Below, piece by piece: positions 27,922 through 35,973 of a stretch of DNA of 64,000 bases (positions are counted from its first letter, which is position 1; each line of letters begins with the position of its first letter). The stretch spans positions 1-64,000 of the forward strand of contig NZ_LSHB01000013.1 in assembly GCF_001643375.1 (NCBI RefSeq), in the 5' to 3' direction. The DNA comes from Chryseobacterium sp. FP211-J200. Lineage in GTDB: Bacteria; Bacteroidota; Bacteroidia; Flavobacteriales; Weeksellaceae. The notes below the pieces were generated by a model. That model was given only the letters and a program-made list of their open reading frames with translations. It was not told the DNA's origin and did no database searches. The translations under genes and the position numbers were made by a program.

Positions 27922-29362
27922 TTTCCTTTTTGATTTTCAAAAGCATTTGCTTCCCGTTTTCATTTTTAGGATTCAGCTCAACCGATTTTTTATACATTTC
28001 AACTGCCTTGTTTTTATTTCCTGTTTTTAATAATACTTCGCCATAACTGTCATAAGCGTTCCAACTATTGGGAAACAAATGGACATTAAGTTTGAAAATT
28101 TCTGAAGCTTCAGTTTGCTGATTATTTGCCATCATTCTGTAAGCCCAATTATTCAATTCTACTTCTTGTGGATCAAATGCGGGATTTTTCTTTTTTGTCT
28201 TTTCTGTAAAATCAATCGCTTTATCAAATCCAATTTCTCGCAGATTTTTCCTCAAAAAAGTTAAAGGATCAGCTTCTAAAATATCGGCATTGTAACACCC
28301 TGCAATCTCTTCCAGAAAATCTTCAGGAGCACTTCCGCCTAAGTTGGTCAGAACAATGATTGCCAATTTATCATCTGGATAAATCAACAAAGCAGATCTA
28401 TTTCCACCAGACATTCCTATTGCTTTGTGGTTTTTTCTAAATTTTGCAATTCCCCAACCCCGTGTCCAGTTGGTCGGATTTCCATTGTTGAATTTGCTTG
28501 GCGACCACATCAAATCTAATGTTGCAGATTTTTGAAATAATTTACCATTTTGCAAAGCAATTATCCAGTTTGCCATATCTTCAGCTGTGCTATTGATTCC
28601 TGCTCCGGTTCTTGTAAAATCAGGAAATTCGGTATAATTATTTACCAATTTATCATCAGTTTTTTTACCATCAAAGAAATTTCTGTAACGATATGTGGGC
28701 GCAAAATTCGGTATCAAATCTCTTGAATCACCAAATAATGTGTGTTTCATCCCAACAACTTCAAACTGTTTCTTTTCGAAATTATCCGGAAATGATTGAT
28801 TACTAACTTTTTCGATAATCTTTCCTAATAAATAATAATTGGTTTGATTGTAACTGAATTGTTCGCCTGTTTTAAATTCTAAAGGAAGTGTTTTCAGTTT
28901 TTCCCAAATGGCTTGTTCGGTTTTTAACGGACCTATGTTACCTGTGAGAGGATCAAGAAGCTGTAGGATTTCTGGCAAACCAGAAATATGCGTCAACAAT
29001 TGGTCAACCGTTATATTTTGCCATTCCGAAGGTAAATCATTCAGATATTTTTTGATAGGCGTATGGAGTTCTATTTTGCCTTGTTCTACCAATTGCATTA
29101 CAGAAACACCAGTGAAAATTTTTGTGTTTGAATTAATGGGGAAAATGGTGGTGTTTTTGACAGGAATATTGTCTTGAATATTTGCGTAACCGTACGATTT
29201 GCTTAATACGATTTTTCCATTTTGAACAACAGCCAATTGTAATCCGGGAATTCGTCTTTCTTTCATTTCACGATTGATAATTTCATCAACTTTTGAATTT
29301 ACATTTTGTGCGAAAATGCTGAGCGATAAAAAAAGAAGGAGGATTAGGTTTAGTTTTTTCAT
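27911..29362 (-). CDS. Serine hydrolase, beta-lactamase fold, with TPR tail (paralogue 2)
   Basis: The second paralogue has 483 residues with a signal peptide (to FAQ). The nucleophile motif is Ser78-Asn-Thr-Lys81 (PINSNTKIFTG). The second motif reads Tyr-Asn-Gln (FSYNQTNYYLLG), where Tyr-Ser-Asn is usual. The third box reads GMSGGNRSALL, lacking the His or Lys that commonly precedes Gly. These departures suggest an altered substrate, though the nucleophile pair is intact. C-terminal TPRs (WNAYDSYGEVLLKTGNKNKAVEMYKKSVELNP) match paralogue 1. Its leader repeats that of paralogue 1. Confidence 0.85.
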   Translation of the reverse strand: MKKLNLILLLFLSLSIFAQNVNSKVDEIINREMKERRIPGLQLAVVQNGKIVLSKSYGYANIQDNIPVKNTTIFPINSNTKIFTGVSVMQLVEQGKIELHTPIKKYLNDLPSEWQNITVDQLLTHISGLPEILQLLDPLTGNIGPLKTEQAIWEKLKTLPLEFKTGEQFSYNQTNYYLLGKIIEKVSNQSFPDNFEKKQFEVVGMKHTLFGDSRDLIPNFAPTYRYRNFFDGKKTDDKLVNNYTEFPDFTRTGAGINSTAEDMANWIIALQNGKLFQKSATLDLMWSPSKFNNGNPTNWTRGWGIAKFRKNHKAIGMSGGNRSALLIYPDDKLAIIVLTNLGGSAPEDFLEEIAGCYNADILEADPLTFLRKNLREIGFDKAIDFTEKTKKKNPAFDPQEVELNNWAYRMMANNQQTEASEIFKLNVHLFPNSWNAYDSYGEVLLKTGNKNKAVEMYKKSVELNPKNENGKQMLLKIKKEIGK

Positions 29363-29365
29363 TTG

Positions 29366-29441
29366 GGATAATTGATTTTCTACTTAATAAGACAACTCAG
29401 AAAAATGTTTGTTACATTGGAGAAGGTTTTATTTTCCTATT
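29366..29441 (-). repeat. Duplicated leader between serine hydrolase paralogues, copy 2
   Basis: It is the partner of the segment at 27,849-27,921, with only scattered differences. It covers the leader of paralogue 2 and the end of paralogue 3. Confidence 0.8.
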
Positions 29442-30865
29442 TCTTTCCCGATTTTTTCTATCATTTTTTCTGCATTACCGTTGGTTCCACCAAAACTGAT
29501 TGCTTTGTTATAGCTATCTAATGCTAAATCATATTGTTTATTTATAAAATAGGCTTCTCCTAAACTATCGAATAGATTGGCATCTTTAGGAAACTCTTTT
29601 GTAGCCAATTTAAATATTTCTATTGATTCATTATTTTTACCACCTCTTAATAATTCATATCCTAATTTATTCAGTTCACCTGGTTTTTCAAAGCTATATT
29701 CATTTTTAGAATTTTCTTTGAGTAAATAGTAAGTTTCTACAGCTTTGTTTATATCTGTGAAAGATTCTTTTCTTATCGCTTGATAAACAGATTTTTTAGG
29801 AATTTCATAATCTTTTCCTAACATTAAATTGTGAATAATATGCCCTAAATCCCAAACTCTATTTAGATTATTGGACACTAGAATTATCGTAATATTATTT
29901 TTAAAATCGTTTAAAAAAATGGATTCAAATTTATATGATACGCCATTGTGTCTCTGTAGTTCTTCCTTTTCAAAGTATCTGCCAAGTGAACCACCTTCAT
30001 CTTTGGCGTATGGATTATTTAACAGAGTCTGAAAAGATTCTTTGGATATTAATCGATTATAATTCAGCGCTTCAATCCATTTATAGAGATTATTGATGTC
30101 TACCCAAAGCCATCCACTAATGAAATTCATTTCCGGACATCGTACATTGTCCATATCATAACAAGACGTTCGATTTTTATAGCCCAATTTGGGGTCAAAA
30201 ACTGAATTTGTCATTTTCAAAGGTTTAACAATATTTTTAATGACAAATTGCTGAAAAGACATTCCAGTTACCTTCTCAATGATTCTTCTTTGCAAAAATA
30301 CATTGCCGTTATCGTATTTGTAACTTGTTCCAGGTTCAAACAATAAATTATCAATGCTTCTCAAAATCTTCCACGCATCTGCATCACTTACCGGATTTAG
30401 CCCTGACTCTATTGGAGGAATACCACTTGCATAATTAATCAGATGACGTATGGTCACTTTCTCCGCCCATTTTGGTAATTCCAAATTAAATTTGGAAATC
30501 GGGTCATCCAGATTAAGAAGACCACGTTCAACTAAAATCATTATGGCGACAGCATTAAATTCTTTTGCAATAGAACCAATGTTAAATATTGATTTATCAG
30601 TTAGAGCTGTTTGTCTCGTTTCATCAGTAAAACCAAATGATTTTTGATAGATTATTTTATTATTTTTAGAAATAAGGATATTTCCATTGAATAAACCTCT
30701 TTCGTAAGATTTTGTCATTAAGGAATCAATTTGATTGATTTCTGATTTTTGTTCAGTCGAATTTTGATGTAGCTTCTTTGTTTCTTTTGGATTATCTAAT
30801 TCTTGGGCAGAAAGAACATTTGTAAATAAAACAGTTAGTAATAATAAGAAAAATCGGTTTTTCAT
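29429..30865 (-). CDS. Serine hydrolase, beta-lactamase fold, with TPR tail (paralogue 3)
   Basis: The third paralogue has 478 residues. A signal peptide ends near LSAQ (residue 21) and a polar spacer follows. Motifs: Ser98-Ile-Ala-Lys101 (NIGSIAKEFNA), Tyr-Asp-Asn (YKYDNGNVFLQ) near 200, and RHNGVSYKFES as the third box, with His-Asn-Gly. TPR repeats close the protein (DANLFDSLGEAYFINKQYDLALDSYNKAIS). It diverges more from the other two than they do from each other, and lacks their duplicated leader. It is downstream of the AraC-type membrane regulator at 30,992. Confidence 0.85.
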   Translation of the reverse strand: MKNRFFLLLLTVLFTNVLSAQELDNPKETKKLHQNSTEQKSEINQIDSLMTKSYERGLFNGNILISKNNKIIYQKSFGFTDETRQTALTDKSIFNIGSIAKEFNAVAIMILVERGLLNLDDPISKFNLELPKWAEKVTIRHLINYASGIPPIESGLNPVSDADAWKILRSIDNLLFEPGTSYKYDNGNVFLQRRIIEKVTGMSFQQFVIKNIVKPLKMTNSVFDPKLGYKNRTSCYDMDNVRCPEMNFISGWLWVDINNLYKWIEALNYNRLISKESFQTLLNNPYAKDEGGSLGRYFEKEELQRHNGVSYKFESIFLNDFKNNITIILVSNNLNRVWDLGHIIHNLMLGKDYEIPKKSVYQAIRKESFTDINKAVETYYLLKENSKNEYSFEKPGELNKLGYELLRGGKNNESIEIFKLATKEFPKDANLFDSLGEAYFINKQYDLALDSYNKAISFGGTNGNAEKMIEKIGKEIGK

Positions 30866-30991
30866 TTTGATTAATTTTTTGGAGACAGGATTTGATTGAT
30901 TTTTGAAAAGCTTTCTGCAAAGATGCTTTAAAACGTTTCAGAACACGACCGATTAAAAAAAGTCGAACTCATTTTTCAATAAATTCGATGC

Positions 30992-32137
30992 TTAAAATGA
31001 ACTTTTCCGAAATTCCGTAGGCGTCTTTCCCGTATGTTTTTTAAAAGAAGTGCTGAATGAAGATTTGGAATTGAAACCAACCTGATAAAGAATTTCCAGA
31101 ATTGTCAGGTCTTTTTGTGAAGAATCTTTCAATATTTCTTTCGCTTTTTCGATTCGATATTCATTAATAAAATCAAAAAAATGTTTGTTCATATACAGAT
31201 TAATCAAAGCGGATAAATCTTTGACCGGCATTTTCACCTGCTCTGCCAAATCCTGAATCGTCAACGATGAATCCAAATAGGGTTCATTTTTAATCATAAA
31301 ATCTTTCAAAGATTCTATTTGTTTATTTTTTTCGTCATTAATTAAAGTGGAAGATTTTTGTTTCGGAACAACATCTACAATAGGTTTAAGATTGGAATTC
31401 ACTCCTCTGAAAAATTCAGGATTGTTTAATGCAACAAATAAATACCAACAAGTACAAAATAAAAACGAAAAACCATCAAGGGTTACAATCCAGGCTCTGA
31501 CCTCTCCCATACCAATGATAAAAGTAACCAGCCATCTTAGAAGTACCAAAAAATGTAAGAGATAATATAGAATCGTTATTTTGTAAAGTGCATTAATTAC
31601 AGAAATATTCGGATTCGTATAATTCTCGAGATAAACAGTTCTGGATTTTCTAATAACCAGAAATGAAGCGATAAAATAAACTTGAAATAGCAATTCGAAA
31701 AGAAATTGAAAAAAATGAGTGATAGGCATTTGATTCATATTCTTTATAAAATCCAATTTCATCGCAGTATTCTCGAAATATACCCCAGAAACTAAATTCA
31801 AATTGTAAGCAACAAATGGAATGGCGTGCAGAAAATGTTTCGGTTTTAATTGGAAATTAGAATAGCAAACCGACATTGCATAGAGATAAAACGAGGCCGG
31901 AACCAGATACACAAAACTCCAACGGAAAACTTCAAGGTTGATGAGATTTTCAGGAACATGATGTATCAAAAATTTACTAGCATCTACGGCATTTGCGATA
32001 AGAAAAAAAGCGAAAAGTCGGTTTCCTAATTTGTGTTTCGTTTTCACGGTCAGCAAAAACAAGGCAAGAAATAGAATGACGAAAATTCCGATGCAAGCAG
32101 TGATTTCTAAAAAGCTGAACTTATCCAATGGTACCAA
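30992..32137 (-). CDS. Membrane-bound AraC-family transcriptional regulator
   Basis: A 381-residue protein with about seven hydrophobic helices in residues 1-240 (ACIGIFVILFLALFLL; FVYLVPASFYLYAMSV; YFIASFLVI; YYLLHFLVLLRWLVTFIIG; FLFCTCWYLFVAL). A cytoplasmic AraC-type double HTH domain (about 275-380: SLTIQDLAEQVKMPVKDLSALINLY; ILEILYQVGFNSKSSFSTSFKKHTGKTPTEF) follows. Such proteins sense something at the membrane and act on nearby promoters. The signal is unknown. It starts 14 bases after dnaX ends and precedes the serine hydrolase cluster on the same strand, so that cluster is the natural candidate target. Confidence 0.82.
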   Translation of the reverse strand: MVPLDKFSFLEITACIGIFVILFLALFLLTVKTKHKLGNRLFAFFLIANAVDASKFLIHHVPENLINLEVFRWSFVYLVPASFYLYAMSVCYSNFQLKPKHFLHAIPFVAYNLNLVSGVYFENTAMKLDFIKNMNQMPITHFFQFLFELLFQVYFIASFLVIRKSRTVYLENYTNPNISVINALYKITILYYLLHFLVLLRWLVTFIIGMGEVRAWIVTLDGFSFLFCTCWYLFVALNNPEFFRGVNSNLKPIVDVVPKQKSSTLINDEKNKQIESLKDFMIKNEPYLDSSLTIQDLAEQVKMPVKDLSALINLYMNKHFFDFINEYRIEKAKEILKDSSQKDLTILEILYQVGFNSKSSFSTSFKKHTGKTPTEFRKSSF

Positions 32138-32151
32138 ATAAGGTTATAGAA

Positions 32152-33851
32152 CTACGTCAAATCGAAACGCATCAAATCATCCAAGTCTTTCAAAAGCGGA
32201 TTGATCTCCACAAATTTTTCGAATATTTTACGCTTTGTCAAAACTTCTTTTTTGATGGTTAAATCAGTCTGATATTCGATTTCAATCTTGAAATTACTGA
32301 CTTTATGTTTGAAATGGTTGAAGAACTCAATACTTAATCTGTCGAATTCTGACTTTGCAAATTCGGAAGAATATTTGACAGTAATGATGTGTTCATCTGT
32401 TTTTTCTAATTTGAAGCTGCTGATTGCGTTGTAAACAAAGGTGTTTGTTCTTGCTAGATCCTTCAGGAAGATATTCCACTCGTTATCAACATCAGTTTGA
32501 GAGAAATGGTTGGAAGGGAGATTTTCATCTTTTATTTCTGCAAATTCATCCTTCTTAATTTCCTCCTTTTTCTCCAAAGCCGCTTTGATGCTGAACTTAG
32601 AATTGGAAGAACTCCTCGCGATAGGTTCAGACGCTTTCTGAATCACCTTTTTAGGTTCTTCGAAAACTGATTTTACAGGTTCTGGTTTGATTTCTGTCTG
32701 AGGTTTTGGCTCAGTAGAAACTGGTTTGGTTTCGGAAATTAAATTAGCTTCAAGAAGCGGCGCTAATATTAAGAACTTTTTTTTTTAGCTTCCAAACCTG
32801 CCGTGAGACTTGATAATTGCATCAAGGCAATCTCAACAGTCAAACGTGGATTTTTGGAATTTTTATAATTGATGTCGGCGAAATTACAAATCTCGATTCC
32901 GTCTATCAATTCCTGGGCTTTCCATTTTTGGGATTGCTCTGCAAATTTGGATTTGGTTTTTTCTCCAACTTCGATCAAGTTCAAAGTTTTGGGATTTTGA
33001 GCCATCATCAGATCGCGGAAATGATTTCCCAATCCGGCGATGAAAATATGTGGGTCAAAACCTTTTTTCACAATCTCATCGAACGCTGTCAAAACACCAG
33101 GAATATCATTTTCCTTCGCTAAATCAGCAATTTTCAGATATTGGTCGTAATCCAGAATATTAAGTACTTCCGCTGCTTTTTCAAGCGTGATATTTTTTTG
33201 AGAAAATGTACTTAGTCTATCAAAAATAGATAACGCATCTCTCAAAGCGCCATCAGCTTTTTGAGCAATCAGATAAAGTGCATCGTCTTCGTAAGTGATA
33301 TTTTCCTTCTCGGCAATTTTTCGCAAATGCTCCTGAATATCCTCAATTGTTATTCTTTTGAAATCATAGATTTGACATCTGGAAAGAATCGTTGGAATGA
33401 TTTTGTGCTTCTCAGTCGTTGCTAAGATGAAAATAGCGTGCGCCGGCGGTTCTTCCAAAGTTTTCAGAAACGCGTTGAAAGCAGCCTGAGACAACATATG
33501 AACCTCGTCAATAATATAAACTTTATACTTCCCGACTTGAGGCGCAAATCTCACTTGGTCGATCAATTCACGGATGTCATCAACAGAGTTGTTGGAAGCG
33601 GCATCTAATTCATAAATGTTAAATGCGAAACCATCATCATCTGCGGCACCTGATTTTTCATTGATTTTACGTGCCAGGATTCTCGCGCAGGTTGTTTTAC
33701 CAACACCTCTTGGTCCGCAGAAAAGCAGAGCCTGAGCCAACTGGCTTTCTTCGATGGCGTGTTCCAAAGTATCGGTAACGTGTGATTGCCCAACAACAGT
33801 GTCAAACTCTTGCGGACGGTACTTGCGTGCGGATACGATGAAATTTTCCAT
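32152..33851 (-). CDS. dnaX: DNA polymerase III gamma/tau, tau made by -1 frameshift
   Basis: This is the clamp-loader ATPase of the replicase. The 0 frame gives a 360-residue gamma: Walker A GPRGVGKTT (46-54), IIDEVHM (Walker B), SRC sensor (ILSRCQIYDF), and clamp-loader helices. It ends in KKKSS at TAA 32,769. The -1 frame from the A10 run continues for about 205 codons to 32,152, with a Pro/Lys/Glu linker and a conserved tau C-terminal domain (NHFSQTDVDNEWNIFLKDLARTN), so tau is about 565 residues. The four-Cys zinc module found after Walker A in most bacterial DnaX proteins is absent. The shift site and downstream stem-loop are listed separately. A one-base homopolymer error in the assembly would give only tau. 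Confidence 0.9.
32743..32786 (-). promoter_or_regulatory. dnaX slippery A10 run and downstream stem-loop
   Basis: On the minus strand GCT is followed by ten A (32,786-32,777), read AAA AAA AAA AGT in frame 0. After a 9-base spacer, ATTAGC and GCTAAT (32,767-32,762 and 32,748-32,743) can form a 6-bp stem with a 13-base loop. The layout (slippery run, spacer, stem) fits programmed -1 frameshifting as in E. coli dnaX; a homopolymer this long also fits transcriptional slippage as in Thermus dnaX. Confidence 0.7.
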
Positions 33852-34053
33852 TGCTCAAAAGTAAGGATTAATTGTGAATTTTGGAAATGGTTTTTCCAGA
33901 TATTTCTGAGTTAAATTAGCTTTAAGATTAATATATGATAAAGACAAATTTTCTGCCTATTAAAATTGAGGCGTGAAATTTCCTCAAAATTATGAACAAA
34001 CTATTTCATTGTAATTTTAACAAATTATTTTCTAAAGAATATAATACTTTTTA

Positions 34054-34581
34054 TTAATCATCATCATTTCCGAGAAGTTTATCCATAAGACCTTCGTCAT
34101 TGCTATTATCGTCATCTTCGGCTAGTAAATGGGCAATATCGTCTGGATTTTGTTTGTGATTAATAGAAATTCCCGGTGGATTAAAAATACCCCATCTGTC
34201 GGTAATGAACTGTTTGTTGTCAAAACTAGCGACCCAGTCTAGAAAAAGAATTCTAAATTCTTCTATTTGCCTATCTACAATACTGAAATATTTGCTATCA
34301 GAAAAACCTCGTTTACGAAATTCTTCACCTAATCCTGAAACTTCTAAACAAGAACTTCTAACCAATGCTGCACAATGCATCTTTCTATCATAGCGGTTGC
34401 TCTCCTGCGCCCTGATTAAGTTACTTGTTATTCTACCGCTTGCCTTGAGAATCAGCGCATTCATAAAAACAAAAAAAACTTTCCTTTCTGGAATGAGTTT
34501 AGCGATAGATTTTAGAGTGTCATCTATTTCCTCTGCCTTTTTGTACAAAGGTGATTCGAAAAAAATTTCCATTTGATCCAT
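34054..34581 (-). CDS. Hypothetical protein, acidic C-terminus
   Basis: An unrecognised cytoplasmic protein of 175 residues. The first 140 are mostly helical with many Arg, Lys and Phe (YKKAEEIDDTLKSIAKLIPERKVFFVFMNALILKASGRI). The last 30 are very acidic (AEDDDNSNDEGLMDKLLGNDDD). No signal peptide or membrane helix is seen. It lies alone between dnaX and sucB, on the same strand as both, with a terminator upstream separating it from sucAB. Start ATG at 34,581; an alternative is Met4. Confidence 0.6.
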   Translation of the reverse strand: MDQMEIFFESPLYKKAEEIDDTLKSIAKLIPERKVFFVFMNALILKASGRITSNLIRAQESNRYDRKMHCAALVRSSCLEVSGLGEEFRKRGFSDSKYFSIVDRQIEEFRILFLDWVASFDNKQFITDRWGIFNPPGISINHKQNPDDIAHLLAEDDDNSNDEGLMDKLLGNDDD

Positions 34582-34610
34582 AATATGTGTTTTAGGAAAT
34601 AAATATAATA

Positions 34611-34641
34611 AAAAAAAGAGAACAAATAATTGTTCTCTTTT
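34611..34641 (-). terminator. Terminator of sucAB
   Basis: AAAAGAGAACAA and TTGTTCTCTTTT form a 12-bp stem with an ATAA loop; T-rich on the minus strand. Confidence 0.88.
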
Positions 34642-34663
34642 AATTTTATCTCAATGAAATCTC

Positions 34664-35905
34664 TTACAATTCCAAAGCTTTTTTCTCGTCGCCATCCATA
34701 AGGAATTCTACAGGATTGTCGATTGCTTCTTTTACGGCTACCAAGAAACCTACGGATTCTTTACCGTCGATGATCCTGTGATCATAAGACATCGCAACGT
34801 ACATCATTGGTCTGATCACGACTTGTCCGTCAACAGCAACTGGTCTTTGGATGATGTTGTGCATTCCCAAGATTGCAGATTGTGGCGGGTTGATGATCGG
34901 TGTAGATAACATCGATCCGAAAGTTCCACCATTGGTGATAGTGAACGTTCCGCCAGTCATCTCGTCAACTGTAATTTTTCCGTCTCTTACTTTAAGCGCA
35001 AGGTCTTTTATGCTAGCTTCAACACCTCTTAGAGACATATTTTCTGCATTTCTAAGAACCGGAACCATCAAACCTTTTGGCCCTGAAACTGCGATAGAAA
35101 TATCAGCAAAGTCATAGCTAGTTTTGAAATCTCCGTCGATAGAAGCGTTCACATCTGGATAAAGTTTCAATGCTCTGGTTACAGCTTTCGTGAAGAAAGA
35201 CATAAATCCAAGACCAATCCCGTGTTTTGCAGCAAATTCTTCTTTATATTGTTTTCTGATTCTGAAGATCTCAGACATATCAACCTCGTTGAAAGTCGTC
35301 AACATTGCAGTTTCGTTTTTCACTGAAACCAATCTTGCAGCAATCTTTCTTCTAAGGACTGAAAGTTTTGTAGTTGATGTTCCTCTGTTTCCGCCGCTTG
35401 CACTTCCCATTGCAGGAACCGAAGCTGTAACAGCGTCATCTTTTGTAATTCTGCCATCTCTGCCAGAACCACTTACTTGACTCGGCGCAATTCCTTTTTC
35501 GTCAAGGATTTTCTTAGCAGCAGGAGAAGGTGTTTGAGCAGCGTAAGTTTCAGTTTTTGCAGCTTCTACTTTTGAAGCAGGAGCTGGTTCTTCTTTTTTA
35601 ACTTCAGCTTTAGGCTCTTCTTTTGGTTTTTCTGCAGCTGGAGCAGCACCACCTTCTGGTTTTGCAGCGTCCATATCAATAAGACAAACCACCTGACCAA
35701 CTTGAACCACTTCACCTTCTTCTGCCTTCAAAGTGATGATACCACTTTGCTCAGCAGGAAGTTCCAAAGTTGCCTTATCAGAATCTACTTCTGCAATGGG
35801 CTGATCTTTTTCTACGTAATCACCGTCTTGTACTAACCAAGTCGCAATTTCTACTTCTGTGATAGATTCTCCCGGTGAAGGAACTTTCATTTCTAATATT
35901 GACAT
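34664..35905 (-). CDS. sucB: 2-oxoglutarate dehydrogenase E2, dihydrolipoyl succinyltransferase
   Basis: The E2 core of the 2-oxoglutarate dehydrogenase complex transfers the succinyl group to CoA. The 413 residues contain a lipoyl domain (1-75) with the lipoylated Lys44 in [12 protein letters not shown], an Ala/Pro/Lys/Glu-rich hinge (90-125), and the E1/E3 binding domain (about 128-165: [32 protein letters not shown]). The catalytic domain (185-413) carries the active-site [12 protein letters not shown]. This is the succinyl-specific length and spacing (one lipoyl domain). It lies 68 bases after sucA and is likely cotranscribed with it. Confidence 0.96.
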   Translation of the reverse strand: MSILEMKVPSPGESITEVEIATWLVQDGDYVEKDQPIAEVDSDKATLELPAEQSGIITLKAEEGEVVQVGQVVCLIDMDAAKPEGGAAPAAEKPKEEPKAEVKKEEPAPASKVEAAKTETYAAQTPSPAAKKILDEKGIAPSQVSGSGRDGRITKDDAVTASVPAMGSASGGNRGTSTTKLSVLRRKIAARLVSVKNETAMLTTFNEVDMSEIFRIRKQYKEEFAAKHGIGLGFMSFFTKAVTRALKLYPDVNASIDGDFKTSYDFADISIAVSGPKGLMVPVLRNAENMSLRGVEASIKDLALKVRDGKITVDEMTGGTFTITNGGTFGSMLSTPIINPPQSAILGMHNIIQRPVAVDGQVVIRPMMYVAMSYDHRIIDGKESVGFLVAVKEAIDNPVEFLMDGDEKKALEL

Positions 35906-35973
35906 ACTCTTTTTTGTTTTTAATTTCAGAACAATCCGTGAAGACTGTTATTCTTTATAGTTTATTAATTTTA

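Noticed and set aside
26375-30865. Beta-lactam resistance cluster
   Set aside because: The fold is shared by esterases and peptidases; the third catalytic box is not KTG, so drug hydrolysis cannot be claimed.
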